DNA of 64,000 nt from Ascochyta rabiei (Eukaryota > Ascomycota > Dothideomycetes > Pleosporales > Didymellaceae): positions 620,001-684,000 of the forward strand of contig NC_082420.1 of the NCBI RefSeq assembly GCF_004011695.2. The letters run 5' to 3'. The translations under genes and the position numbers were made by a program. Within the stretch, counting starts at the first letter, position 1. Each line of letters opens with the position of its first letter. Shown here piece by piece: positions 22,372 through 33,848 of the stretch. The notes beneath the pieces were generated by a model. The model searched no databases. It saw only the letters and a list, made by a program, of their open reading frames with translations, and was not told the origin of the DNA.

Positions 22372-23118
22372 ATGGTTCTCCTATACGGCACGGGCGGTGC
22401 GACCGCCGCCTTGACGGTGGTTGGCTTGTGTATGTGCCGCGACGATGGGGGCGTAGGCAATAGCTAACGACGGACAGACATGCTGTTTAACGGCGAGGGC
22501 GAAGCATTCAACGTCGGACGGTTCCTCGAATCCCTATCGCCATACACCTGGGCGACTCTGGGCATCGGCCTGTGCATTGGTCTCTCCGTTGTAGGATCTG
22601 CATGGTACGTTTCTACAGCAGCAAGGATTGGGCAGGCTCTAATTACATGGTAGGGGCATTTTCACAACCGGTGTGTCCATCGTCGGTGGTGGTGTCAAGG
22701 CTCCTCGGATACGAACGAAGAATTTGATCTCGATCATCTTCTGCGAAGTCGTTGCCATTTACGGCGTCATCATGGCCATTATCTTCTCCTCCAAGCTCCA
22801 GCACGTTTCGGACCAAGAGAAGCTTTACTCTGGCTCCAACTACTTCACCGGTTACGCTTTGTTCTGGGCTGGATTGACTGTCGGCATGTGCAACTTGATT
22901 TGTGGTGTCTCTGTTGGCATCAACGGAAGTAGTGCAGCGTTGGCTGATGCCGCTGACCCTGCGCTGTACGTATTCTACAACCGCATCCTAGGACAACATG
23001 CTAATATGCCTGTAGTTTTGTCAAGATTCTTGTTATCGAAATCTTCAGTTCCATCCTTGGATTGTTCGGTCTCATCATTGGCCTGCTCATGCAGAGCGCA
23101 GCAAAGGACTTCGACTGA
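22372..23118 (+). CDS. VMA16: V-type ATPase proteolipid subunit c''
   Basis: Ring subunit of the membrane V0 sector of the vacuolar H+-ATPase. 199 aa. Exons 22372-22429, 22478-22604, 22654-22965, 23016-23118; all phases agree. It begins [20 protein letters not shown], a first helix preceding the classical four. [19 protein letters not shown] and [19 protein letters not shown] are family signatures. The buried proton-carrying glutamate is in [13 protein letters not shown]. The C-terminus [23 protein letters not shown] is typical. The extra N-terminal helix and the KAPRIRTKN loop separate c'' from subunits c and c'. Confidence 0.96.
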
Positions 23119-23488
23119 GCACGTCAACACACATGCACAACGAACAGTTTTCGGTCAGAGGAGCGAACAAGTTGATGTACGGAAGGACTATAGCAGTGGC
23201 AGGGAATGCATCTCACATATGAGCACCTCAGAGTTGAATGCATTTCTGGGAGGGGTTCGCCGAAGTTGTACGCTGTACATAGGGAAGGCGCTTGTATAAT
23301 GCATGTATTACGAGTGAGCATCGGCGTTAGATATCAAGATTCAATCACGCTTCATTCAAAGAATATTACATACGTTGGCTGATTAGGCAGCCTTGCGAGT
23401 ACTCGGAGTCCAGGTGGCCCATGCGCAGACTAGAAGTACATAGATGCGGGACAAGAGCTCCACCATCAACGTCACCTATCTGACCAAC

Positions 23489-25769
23489 ATGAGCACCACA
23501 AACAACCCAAAGCTGAAAGCAGCGATTCTCATCGTATCGGAGACAGCATATCAAGACCCTTCGACCGACAAGTGCATACCTGTTCTCAAAGAAGTCTTCG
23601 GCAACCTCGGAAACGACGGATGGGACATCGCGGAGACCGAGATCGTGCCAGACAATGTACTCGCAATTCAGAAGACCATCAGGTCTTGGACTGATGGTGC
23701 AGAACCTATTAATTTGATCATCAGCAGTGGCGGGACTGGGTTTGCTACGAAAGATGTTACTCCGGAAGTACGATGCTCAAGACAAGATGCAACGAGTCAT
23801 GGCTGACGGCGTGGGCAGGCGATAACACCACTGATAGACAGACACGCGCCAGGGCTCGTGTGAGCATCCTTTCGGTTTATACTTGGAGTTGGGTCGCTAA
23901 TTCTACTCCAGTCATGGCATGCTCACGACCTCATACGCCGTTACTCCGTGTAGGCTGCCTGTATCTTATTATTCAAGGACCTATGACTGAACTCGTCTAG
24001 TTGCATTGATGGCAAGACCCGTGGCCGGCACCCGGAAACAGTCTATCATCATCACTTTACCTGGATCGCCAAAGGGTGCGAAGGAGAACTTGGAAGCTAT
24101 CATCAAGTTGCTCCCGCATGCATGCATCCAGGCAGCTGGTGCAGAGTCGAGACCACTTCACGAAGGTGGCGTAAAGAAGCTCGAAAAAGATGCAGATATC
24201 TCATCTGTTGGCACATCTGCAGGTATAATGCTTCATCGCCATGTAAACGCTGACTACACTGACAAATACAGGCCCAAGTGGCGGCCATCACCATCACCAC
24301 CACCACCATGGACACGGTCATTCCCATGGCCATGGTGGGCATGCCGGAGTGCAGCCACATACGAAGCCAGAAGACCGACCACAGTCGAACGACCCTAGCG
24401 CAGGACCAACTCGCAGATACCGGTCATCCCCGTATCCTATGCTTGCAGTCGACGATGCGTTGAAGCTAATCGCAGAGCATACGCCTGCTCCCATTGTGGA
24501 GAAAGTTCCTGTGAATATGAAGCTGGGTGGATCAGTACTTGCAGAAGACGTCAAAGCTACAGAGTCCGTTCCGGCTTTTCGAGCGAGTATTGTCGATGGT
24601 TATGCCGTTAAGATTCCATCGTCCGGAAAGTTCGAGAAGGGCGTTTATCCTGTCGCCATTGTTTCGCACGCTCAAGCCGGCGATGTAAAGGAGCTGAAAG
24701 AAGGAGAGCTTGCCCGAATCACCACCGGAGCTCCTCTTCCACCCGGCGCTGATGCAGTAGTCATGGTCGAAGACACAGTACTGAAGAGCCAGACAGATGA
24801 TGGTAACGAGGAGAAAGAGGTCGAAATCTTGACAGATGAGATCAAACCTGGTGAGAATGTACGCGAGGTGGGCAGTGACGTGAAGGAAGGAGAGACAATA
24901 CTGAAGAAGGGAGAAGGCGTTACTGTTGTGGGTGGCGAGTTCGGGCTGCTTGCATCGGTGGGTACCAGAGAAGTTTCTGTCTACAGGAGACCTGTCGTAG
25001 GTGTCTTGAGCACAGGCGACGAGATCATCCCACACGACAGAGAAGGATCACTGCGTCTGGGCGAAGTACGAGACACAAACCGCCCGACGCTTATTACAGC
25101 AGCAAGAAGCCATCGCTTCGAAGTGGTTGATCTCGGTATCGCATCTGACAAGTAAGCTCACAGTGCCTGACATTGCAGACTACGATGGCTGACAAAACCA
25201 GACCTGGCACTCTTGAAGAAACCCTGCGCAACGCTCTCCTGAAGTGCGACATAATCATAACCTCAGGAGGCGTCTCCATGGGCGAACTTGATCTTCTCAA
25301 GCCTACAATCGAGCGCTCGCTCGGTGGCACAATCCACTTTGGCCGCGTAGATATGAAGCCTGGAAAACCCACAACCTTTGCTACTGTCCCCACGAAAGCT
25401 TCCGACGGCTCTCGCATCTCCAAAGCCATCTTTTCCTTGCCCGGCAATCCAGCTTCGGCTGTGGTATGCTTCCACCTCTTCGTTTTGCCAGCGCTGCATC
25501 AGCAGGCTGGTATCACTCCGACCGGACTACCTAAAGTGAGTGTCGTGCTCGATGAGGATGTCAAGATGGACAAGGGAAGGCCGGAGTATCATCGTGCGCT
25601 TATTGTTGCGAGGGATGGGGCTATGTATGCTAGTTCCACTGGAGGACAGAGGAGTAGCAGGATTGGAAGTTTCAGGGGTGCGAATGCGCTGTTGGCTATG
25701 CCGATGGGAGAGGGTAGCATGAAGAAGGGGGAGAAGGTAGATGCGCTCTTGATGGGGAAGTTGGGATAG
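23489..25769 (+). CDS. cnxE: Gephyrin-type molybdopterin adenylyltransferase/molybdotransferase fusion
   Basis: Bifunctional enzyme of the last molybdenum-cofactor steps: MogA-like (G) domain adenylylates molybdopterin, MoeA-like (E) domain inserts molybdate. 675 aa. Exons 23489-23767, 23819-23859, 23912-23949, 24001-24222, 24272-25151, 25202-25769. G domain: AAILIVSETAYQDP start, LIISSGGTGFATKDVTPE motif, then short exons encoding AITPLIDRHAPGL, HGMLTTSYAVTP and ITLPGSPKGAKENL. A His-rich linker (GGHHHHHHHGHGHSHGHGGH, about residues 196-215) joins the E domain, with RASIVDGYAV, RITTGAPLPPGADAVV, VGVLSTGDEI, TSGGVSMGELDLLK, DMKPGKPTTFA and SLPGNPASAVVCF. The order G then E is the animal/fungal arrangement. 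I chose the ATG at 23489, since the ATG 15 codons upstream would add an unconserved leader. Confidence 0.94.
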
Positions 25770-28123
25770 GTCAGCCAATGACAGAATTTGATGACGGAAT
25801 GGTCAGGTAGCTCGATAGAATGCAAGTGCTTTGAGATCTGGAAGACATCTCAGAGCTTAATCATCTTTCAACTGCTGTTCACGACCCTCTAGCGCACTAG
25901 ATCCCTATTACTTCATCTTGTGATGCGCTTCGTGGAAGGCAAGTCTTAACCCCATGCAGCCTCCTTCGTTATCCTCTGCAATTTCCAACCTCCAGCTGTG
26001 GAAGCTCAACTTACCCCTTTAAGTAAGCAGGCCATTCCCCGTTGATTCTTGCGTGTGACCTGTCACTGCCTGTTTTGGTGTCTTGGGCTGCACAGATCCG
26101 AGTATCTCCCGACAGCGCTTCGAGCAACGTACATGTCCCATGGTGGTATGCGTCAAAGCCAGACATGGACATGCCCGACCATTGACGTGGTGACCACAGG
26201 CATGGTTGCAACCCTTGAAGAAGCCCGGATCGATGGAATTGCATTCAACAAAAGGAAATCCTATTGACCGTGGGAGAGTGTGCCCCAACGACCTAAAAGG
26301 AGACAACGATCAAAATGTCACCTACACCATCTCTCCAACCACCTCGTCATTGAGGAAAAAAACAAAAGCGATCCACGCTCCCCACTGCATTTGCCTCCGT
26401 GTTCCTTGCATTGCGCATGGCAGCCCTGCGACAGCCCGGCGCTTGAATTATCATCTCCACAACGACAGTCCCGGTACGACGTGCACTGAATGCAGTAACG
26501 ATCTGTGGCTCGCTAATGAGCTGTTCCAAAGTGCCGGCGCCACTGCTAGGATGGGTTGCGATGTGTGACTGGGTATCGTGGAGATCGCTGACGTGAGGCG
26601 GGGGATATGCTGGGGCACGGGCAAATGCGGTTTTTAACCACGGCCTCGGTATCTGTTTGCTTTTTGGAACCGAGTAATGAGGACGTGGTGGCCGAGAAAG
26701 AGCCCCATGCATGGGCAGTACACTTGACTGTTGATTTTCATAGACACCGGGGTAAGAGCGAATGCTGAGCCGCTCATGTACGCCGCGGATGTTCGGTTTC
26801 AGTTGCGTTGCACATGGTGGGGTGAACGCCTCGACTCTAGTGGAGATCCTCTCCATCTTCCGAGTCGACCTCACTCTGACCCAACGCTAGTGTAAGTGTT
26901 GAACAGTTCGCCCAATTCAAGTAAGAATCTACGCTGTAGGAGATGAAGCCCTGTTGGTGCACGCCTCTAGCTCAATGGCAGCCAGAATGGGTTGTCGGTG
27001 CGGCGCTTTAGGATCGAAGTATGCACAGGTGGTCAGTATACGCATCTGCCTATGACGCTAGAGAGTGTTTCGTGGTCGATTAAACTTTTACATGCGTAGA
27101 TACAGTCGCTACGCCAATGTCTGCCAACGGGCTGATCTTCGATCAAGCGCAAGCACGTCCCAACTTGCCCTTCCATGGCAAATCATGGTAAGTTTGTCAA
27201 CGAGGTGAGTTAGCGTTGAAAATATCCAAGGTGATGAAGAGTATCTCAGCTTCAGTGTTTCGGATGATGTTGAGATGCTTGGTTCGTTGATTGTCGTAGC
27301 GCTCCGAGTTCGTTAGCATGGTAGCGTAGGCCTAATCTAGCCATTCACTCAGATCTCCACACGAGCGGAGGCACGAATGCCAGAGCTCAACAGTGACATG
27401 AGAATGATGTCGAGGGCAGGCACAACCTGGTCGGAGACGGGAGGCGGCACTAGCGCGCACAGGCCTTCCAATCACGGCCCGCTGAGCCCTCGGACGCGCC
27501 TGAACCTTAGACACCTTGCGCTGGCGCGTTATGCTTCATCGTTCGCGTCCTTTACAGGCCGTGTCTCTCTCTAATGAGTCCCTTGTGCGGCTAATGCTTC
27601 CCATAGCGTCAACAGGCAGGCTTCTCAACCGTCTGAGTGCAGCAACACGCGCCGTTGGTCGCCCGGACTTTGCAATCCCCATCGCCCCTGCCTACGCGGC
27701 GTCGCGCCATGTGCGGAGTCGTCTTTTGCGTGCCACAGGCCTCAGATCGAGGCTGCTTGTCTGTCCGAATCAACACGTTGGCTGCGTTACCCCAGCGAGC
27801 TGCACGGAGATGTTGCACTGACTTTCCCAGGTTTGATGACATGTTTCGAATTGGCGACGAGGAACGCCTGTCGAGGACACTGGCGACCAGCTCGAGGGGG
27901 TTGCACAGGGCTGTCCGCGCATAACAACATTGCAAAGCCCATCTGCCTGAGACTTATTTGGGAGCCCTATATGGGTTTGCAGTGCACCCTGATTGCCTAG
28001 TGATTTTTGTGTCTTCATCTCAAGATTTGATCTGTTTCCACACTTCTGGTCGAGTGTACCGATCTCGATCTCATATTGTGAATTTTTACAAGTTCCTGTT
28101 CTATATTACTGTCTTATTTTAAT
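25770..28123. other. Intergenic, 2.35 kb
   Basis: No domain-bearing frame found on either strand. Open frames up to about 175 codons exist (for example 26347-26874 minus) but have arbitrary composition and no splice partners. I saw no transposon ends, tandem repeat or convincing tRNA. The region 28020-28123 is T-rich and probably includes the promoter of the next gene. Confidence 0.6.
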
Positions 28124-29001
28124 ATGCTGTCACCTTTCGTCTTCTCCCTCTTCTGCGCGACGTCGCTGGTGGCGGCGGCGAGTCAGAAATGCTACAGCCT
28201 TACCGGCTCAGAGCTCGACGACTCTTTCGCACCATGTAACTCAACCGCTAAACACAGCGGCTGTTGCGCTACCAATCGGCCTGCTGGCTCTGCCGATATT
28301 TGTTTAGACAGCGGCTTGTGTATGGCAACCAAGAATGAGTATGTGGGCACGATATGGCAACCTGGATGTACGGATTCAACCGGGAAGGCCACTGAATGTC
28401 CACAACTCTGCCCTGGTGGTATGTATATGCCTGCGTCAACCCGCTCAAAGAAGGCTATTCATCTAACGTTTTTGCAGCGAACGATCAATTCGATGGTCTA
28501 AACACAGTATCTGCATGGAACATACAAACGTGCGACTTCGGTACCTATTGCTGTCGCGCAATCAACGATCGGCGAAACTGTTGTAGTAACTCGACCGCTC
28601 CAAGAATCACAACAGGTGCAATTGGTGCTCTCCAGCTCCAAACTGCTACTACCGCGTCATCATCGACTTCGATTGTAGCTTCCTCGACAGCCACTGCTAC
28701 AAGCTCTCCATCAGATCTCAGGGAGACGCTTAAGTCAAACGAGGATATTTGCAAGACCGAGAAGCATAAGACAGTTGTTGTGAGCAGCGCTCTTGGAGGT
28801 ATACTCGGTGCGGCAATTGCGGTTTTGATAGGTGTTGTCTTCTGGATGTCTAAACGGGAGCAGCGACAACGCAGATTGAAAGAACACTACGAAGAGCAGT
28901 TCTCGCAGACGTGGGCTTATCGAAAGGCAATGGCGGCCAGCACGACCTCGATGAAGATAAGCGTTCATGAAGAGTTCATCGGACAGTCCAGTGGAAGCTG
29001 A
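28124..29001 (+). CDS. Cys-rich type I membrane protein, uncharacterised fungal surface protein
   Basis: 272 aa from exons 28124-28418 and 28478-29001; intron 28419-28477. I do not recognise a named family. It starts with a signal peptide (MLSPFVFSLFCATSLVAAAS). The ectodomain to about residue 140 holds 14 cysteines, including the pairs CC in SGCCAT, YCCRA and NCCSN, and NST glycosylation sequons. A Ser/Thr/Ala-rich stalk (ATTASSSTSIVASSTATATSS) leads to one transmembrane helix (VVSSALGGILGAAIAVLIG, about residues 193-214) and a stop-transfer sequence SKREQRQRRLKEHYEEQ. The cytosolic tail is about 55 residues. The layout resembles fungal wall-stress or sensor-type proteins (ectodomain, Ser/Thr stalk, one helix, short tail), but no WSC or CFEM motif is evident, so function is unknown. 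Confidence 0.85.
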
Positions 29002-29882
29002 AAAATGAAGTGGAATCTAAGGCGTGATGTTAGCAGTGGTTATGTTCCACAGCCGAGCGACTTTGCTATGATGATGGCTAATATGGAGGGTTGGAATGGA
29101 CATCGGTCCTATGGTCTGTTTCGAGCGAATACCCTATTTTTATTGAGAGACTTATAATGTGGCAGAGTTCAGAGTCGCCATACATCTAATTATGTCTGAT
29201 AAAGCCACCGTCTGAACTGGGCCATGTGATGGTTGTGTGCTTGCCGTTCCTACACACCTACGCCGAGCGGAGATAACGACTTCAATGCATCCGGACGGAG
29301 GCGACCTCAAGTAACAACACCAAGAAACAACGCCGATCTCTTCGATAAATATCTTCTTGGTAATCTCGGCCGAGGTCGATGCGCTAAAGCAGACGATCCG
29401 CCAAGAGGTGCGGCTCTGGAGGCGCTCATAAGGTGATAACCGGAGAACGACGTCACAAGACGAACACCAATACCACATTTTACAGAGGATTATTGCGCCC
29501 AGCATCGAGTGTAATGATACAATAGCCATACAGAGACCTTTGTATCAATATTCACACTATACATGGTCCATCTGTTTGCATCGCATGCTGAGGTGTTACG
29601 TGCGTATGTTGATTGAGTGGGTCGGCGAAGGCGGACGGATGGTCGGCATTTAGAGATGCCAGTGAATCTAGATAACTAAACATTCAAAACAATCACGGGC
29701 CGAAAGGGTTTGGAACAAAAAACAAATAAAATCGTCCGCCAGTACCTACTTTATTTGGTGTCCTGCATATCAGGATACCCGCTACCATCTTGCAACTCCA
29801 AGGCACAGTTCTCCCCAGTGCCGACAATACACAGAACACACGCATCACCTTCAAAACCTGTCACAACATTTAACATCGGTCG
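29002..29882. other. Intergenic
   Basis: About 880 bp between two plus-strand genes; presumably terminator of the Cys-rich protein gene and promoter of the MFS gene. No coding or repeat signal seen. Confidence 0.65.
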
Positions 29883-31589
29883 ATGGGAAAGGATCTAGAG
29901 GCTGGCCGCTCTGGCCATATCTCGCATTTTCAAAGAGTCCTCCACCAAGGCGTCCTGAACGACGACATTATAAACCACCCCTACCAAGGATCAGGAACTG
30001 AAGACGACCCGTTCGTTGTCTCATGGCTCGAAGACGATCCAGTAAATCCCCTGAACTACTCATTGACCTTGAAATGGTGCATCACTATGATGGTCGCGGT
30101 CGCAACACTGGCAGTCGCCTTCGCCTCATCCGCATACTCTGGCGGCATTGCTCAGATCCTCCTCGAGTTCCACATCGTACAGATTATTGGCACGCTGGGA
30201 ATATCTTTATTCGTTCTAGGATTTGCGATAGGACCACTGCTGTGGGCTCCATTGAGTGGTGAGTCTCTCCTGGCTATCAAAGATGGATGTACATTGCTAA
30301 CCATGTACAGAACTGTACGGCCGCCAGTACCTTTTCTTTGTCACTTACATGCTTCTCACTGCCTTCAATGCTGGTGCAGCTGGTTCTCAGAATATTCAAA
30401 CTCTGATCGTCTTGAGGTTTTTCGCCGGCGCATTTGGCTCTTCGCCATTAACTAATGCCGGTGGAGTCATTGCTGGCAAGTTCAACCCGCTGCTCGTCGA
30501 ACGTCGCTAACAACTGAAAGATATGTTTCCCGCCTCTCAACGTGGCTTGGCTACGAGTATTTTTGCTGCTGCTCCGTTCCTTGGGCCTGTGTTTGGGCCT
30601 ATTGGTAAGTGACTTCCACTTGTCCTGACTCGTGGTCTACAGAGCAATGCTTACACTCCATAGTTGGAGGATTCGTTGGGCAGTCCATCGGATGGCGCTG
30701 GGTTGAAGGCATCATGGCCATCTTCACTGGCGTCCTTTGGATAGTATGCGCACTGTTCGTGCCTGAGACCTACGCCCCCGTACTGCTCCGTAAGCGTGCC
30801 ACGGCACTATCGAAAAAGACCGGGCAAGTATACAAGAGCAAGACGGATGTTGAACAAGGCACCAAAGCCGCTAGTCAGGTTCTGAAGACTTCACTTACGC
30901 GCCCTTGGATCCTTCTTCTTCGCGAACCGATTGTCCTTCTGCTCTCTATCTATATGGCTGTTATATACGGGACGCTCTACATGTTGTTTGCCGCATTTCC
31001 GATCGTCTTCCAGCGAGGCCGCGGATGGTCACAGGGCATTGGTGGCCTTGCTTTCCTTGGAGTGATGGTTGGCATGCTTGCTGCTGTCGGTTACTCGATC
31101 TGGGACAACAAGAGATACAACAAGGCTATCGAGGCGTCACCTTCCGGTATTGCTGCGCCTGAGGCGCGGCTTCCGCCAGCCCTTATCGGCTCTATCGCCA
31201 TGCCTGTTGGACTGTTTTGGTTTGCCTGGACAAACGCGCCAAGTGTCCATTGGATCGTCAGCGTCATGGCCGGTGCGCCCTTTGGCTTCGGCATGGTCTT
31301 GGTCTTTCTTTCCATCATCAACTACCTCATTGACGCCTACCTCATTTATGCAGCCTCAGTCCTTGCTGCAAACTCGGTATTACGGTCACTGTTTGGAGCT
31401 GCGTTTCCGCTGTTCACCAGCTACATGTTTGCTGATCTGGGCATACATTGGGCCTCGTCGATTCCAGCATTTCTAGCGCTTGCATGTGTCCCCTTCCCTT
31501 TCTTATTCTATAGATATGGCGCTGCGATTCGTATGCGTTGTAAGTTCGCTGCAGAAGCTGCGGCGTTTCTGGAGAAGATCAAAGGGTGA
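29883..31589 (+). CDS. MFS multidrug/polyamine-type exporter (DHA1 family)
   Basis: Proton-coupled plasma-membrane exporter of the DHA1 group, 516 aa. Exons 29883-30258, 30311-30475, 30521-30604, 30664-31589. The N-terminal about 55 residues are cytosolic and contain DDPVNPLNYSLTLKWCI, the usual entry to helix 1 in this group. The helix 2-3 loop has LSELYGRQY, the DHA1 form of motif A; the helix 4-5 region has LRFFAGAFGSSPLTNAGGVIADMF and the helix 5 motif GPVFGPIVGGFVGQSIGWRW. Twelve helices are present. The second intron (30476-30520) has a GC donor (GCAAGT) rather than GT; it is required to keep GGVIADMFPASQRG in frame. Such exporters carry drugs, polyamines or fungal metabolites; the substrate is not predictable and no biosynthetic genes are adjacent. 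Confidence 0.9.
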
Positions 31590-32236
31590 AGGCATCTTAG
31601 ATATCTAGACATAGAGATATACTGATATTCTACAATCACCACCCCAACTTTTTCTTTGGCTCCAACTCGCGAATCGAGATCATCACCGCAAATGAACTCT
31701 TGCCTCGAACCTCAACATGACCGTATAAGATGTCCATTTCCTTTGCCATGAGATGCTCCTGTACAGCCTAAACTCGATTTGTTCAAAGATTCTTGTAAAG
31801 TTCTCTTAGGTTGCAAGTAGCTTGCAGAACAGTATCGAATACTTTGTGTATGATCGCGAACTATCGGCTTGTGGCCGACTATTCCTGTAACGCCAGAGAT
31901 ACCACACTAAAAGAAGCGCACTGTGTTAAGTTGTACGAGCATGCCCGATCTGCAACTATCGCAAGCTAAGAAGCCTGACAAGAAGGCCAGCATGCTTTTG
32001 TTACTATTTGATCAAGGTGCACGAGTCCGCGATGATACTGATCGACAGTGGACGAATAACAAGACAGAGCGATGGAGCTGCAGGGAATCTAGCACGTGCG
32101 CCTTGGCTATGACGAACTAACTCACAAGCCACAACTCGTGCGCGGCCAGCGGCGACGGTTTAAGCTTCAGGTTTCTGCTACAGAACGTTCTGTTACGACA
32201 CCCCACCTTACACACCTTTCTGGTACGACATACAGA
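31590..32236. other. Intergenic
   Basis: About 650 bp, no supportable gene. Flanks are the 3' side of the MFS gene and the promoter of the CUE-domain gene. Confidence 0.65.
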
Positions 32237-33734
32237 ATGTCTGAGAAAGCAGGAACCGACAAGGTTGGTAGATTGCGCCAGAGTCGAATGAAGCTTGAGC
32301 TGACAGCTACAGCCTCCAGAGAGCCCGACAACGGCGCGTGAGCTCGACTTCGACGATGACAACGATGCGCCTACATCTTCTGCACCTGAGAAGGCTGCCT
32401 CGCCTCCACCAACTTCTAAATCGCCTAAGCCAGGTGTGAGGTTCACGGAGCAGGCAGAAGAGATTCCTCCCCAAAAGCCCCCGCGGCCCGTGGACCCGCA
32501 GGTGCAGGCGCAGAACACCTTGATTGAGGCTTTCCCTGACATCGACACAAACGTGGTAAAAGCAGTGCTTGTTGCCAGTGGTGGAAAGGTCGAGCCTGCG
32601 TTCAATGCGCTGTTGAGTAGGTGGTTGCTTACACTTGTTTACAAAGGGTTGCTAACACCGTGTGTCAGGCATGTCTGACCCTAGCTTCAAGAGCGAAGAG
32701 GCGCCGCCCCCACAGCCTCCACGACCACAGCCTCGCAGCCAGCTCGAACAGGATGAGATGTATGCTCGCCAGCTCGCTGAGCACTACCAGTCTCAGGGCG
32801 GCCAGCAGGGCCAAGGTGGCTATGGTTCACGCACACAAGAAAGCGGTGCACGGCAGTCGCAGCCGTATGCAAGGTCAAACAACAACAACAACAACAACAA
32901 CAAAGATGAACGCGAGTACAGCTTCTTCGACGGTATGTTTATTTGGGGTCTACACCAAGACTGTTAACACTATGAATGCTGATGCCATCAGATGACCTCC
33001 CTGAAATCCGCAAGAACATCGAGCAAGGCTTTCAAGAGACACAAAAGACAGTCAACAAGTGGATTACTAGCTTCAAGAAGAAGCTTGACGGCGAGCCCGA
33101 CGATTACGACCAATACGGGAACCCTGTACACAACGATCGAGAACATGGACAGTCGTCGCAGAGCCGCCAGAACTATGGCCCGTCACAATCGGATCAGCTC
33201 TACGGCATTCGCAAATCTGCTGAGCAACGCCGCTCTGCCGATATGCGCCGCTCTGCTGACCACAACCGCTACGATGCAGACAACAGGGTACTCGGGGACG
33301 ACTTCGCCCAGCTTGAGATGAGGGACAACGACAGTCAGCAACGATCGAACCGTCCATCGGCCAACCCTGATCTGTTCAAGCCGACACCATTATCACCACC
33401 CCAAAGCGGTCCCGTTGACGAGGTAGATGCCTTGTACCGGAATCCTTCGCCCAACAACCAAGGGCAAGGCAAGTCTGGTAGCAAAAAGTGGCAACCACTC
33501 ACGTCCGTTGCACCACACCCCGAAACCGACGATCACGACCCGTTCAGCCTCGGCGATAGCGACGATGAGGACAACAAAACCAAAGATACAAACCCTGAGG
33601 ATACCGACAGGCTCAAGAAGGCCGCTCAGGCTAAGGCGGGCGCGACAACGGGTGAGCTGAAGCCCGCAACGCGGAGCGGAAGTGTAGGCCAGAAGGATGC
33701 AGCTGCCGAAGCTCTGCTGAAGGATGCGAAATAG
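32237..33734 (+). CDS. CUE5: CUE-domain ubiquitin-binding autophagy adaptor (Cue5-like)
   Basis: 445 aa, cytosolic. Exons 32237-32263, 32313-32616, 32669-32932, 32992-33734. The first exon is only nine codons (MSEKAGTDK) with a GTTGGT donor. The CUE domain covers about residues 70-115: TLIEAFPDIDTNVVKAVLVA and EPAFNALLSMSDP, with the FP and LL pairs needed for ubiquitin binding. Next are Pro/Gln-rich sequence, a short poly-Asn run, DDLPEIRKNIEQGFQETQKTV, and a long disordered acidic C-terminus. Near residue 363 is KKWQPLTS; WQPL is the Atg8-interacting motif known from yeast Cue5, which delivers ubiquitinated aggregates to autophagosomes. Together CUE plus WQPL support a CUET-type receptor. 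It is convergent with the Rid-family gene, 114 bp apart. Confidence 0.9.
32879..32902 (+). repeat. AAC trinucleotide run encoding poly-Asn
   Basis: Eight consecutive AAC codons within exon 3 of the CUE-domain gene, in the disordered linker. It is likely length-variable between strains. Confidence 0.9.
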
Positions 33735-33848
33735 TCGTTCACCGACGATGACATGTAGCATGAAACAAGACGGTCGCAACCTCTCAAACCAGCAGAACCG
33801 CTGTGAACGATACCATTGAGTTTCGCACCTTCCCATGCTCCCTACAGA

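Noticed and set aside
26347..26874. 175-codon minus-strand frame in the 2.35-kb gap
   Set aside because: No domain, no signal peptide and no neighbouring exons; likely chance.
26960..27010. tRNA-like A-box (CTAGCTCAATGGCAG)
   Set aside because: I could not find a matching B box, anticodon stem or acceptor stem around it.
28124..31589. Secondary-metabolite cluster suggested by the Cys-rich protein and MFS exporter
   Set aside because: No PKS, NRPS, terpene cyclase or tailoring enzyme is present; flanking genes are housekeeping.
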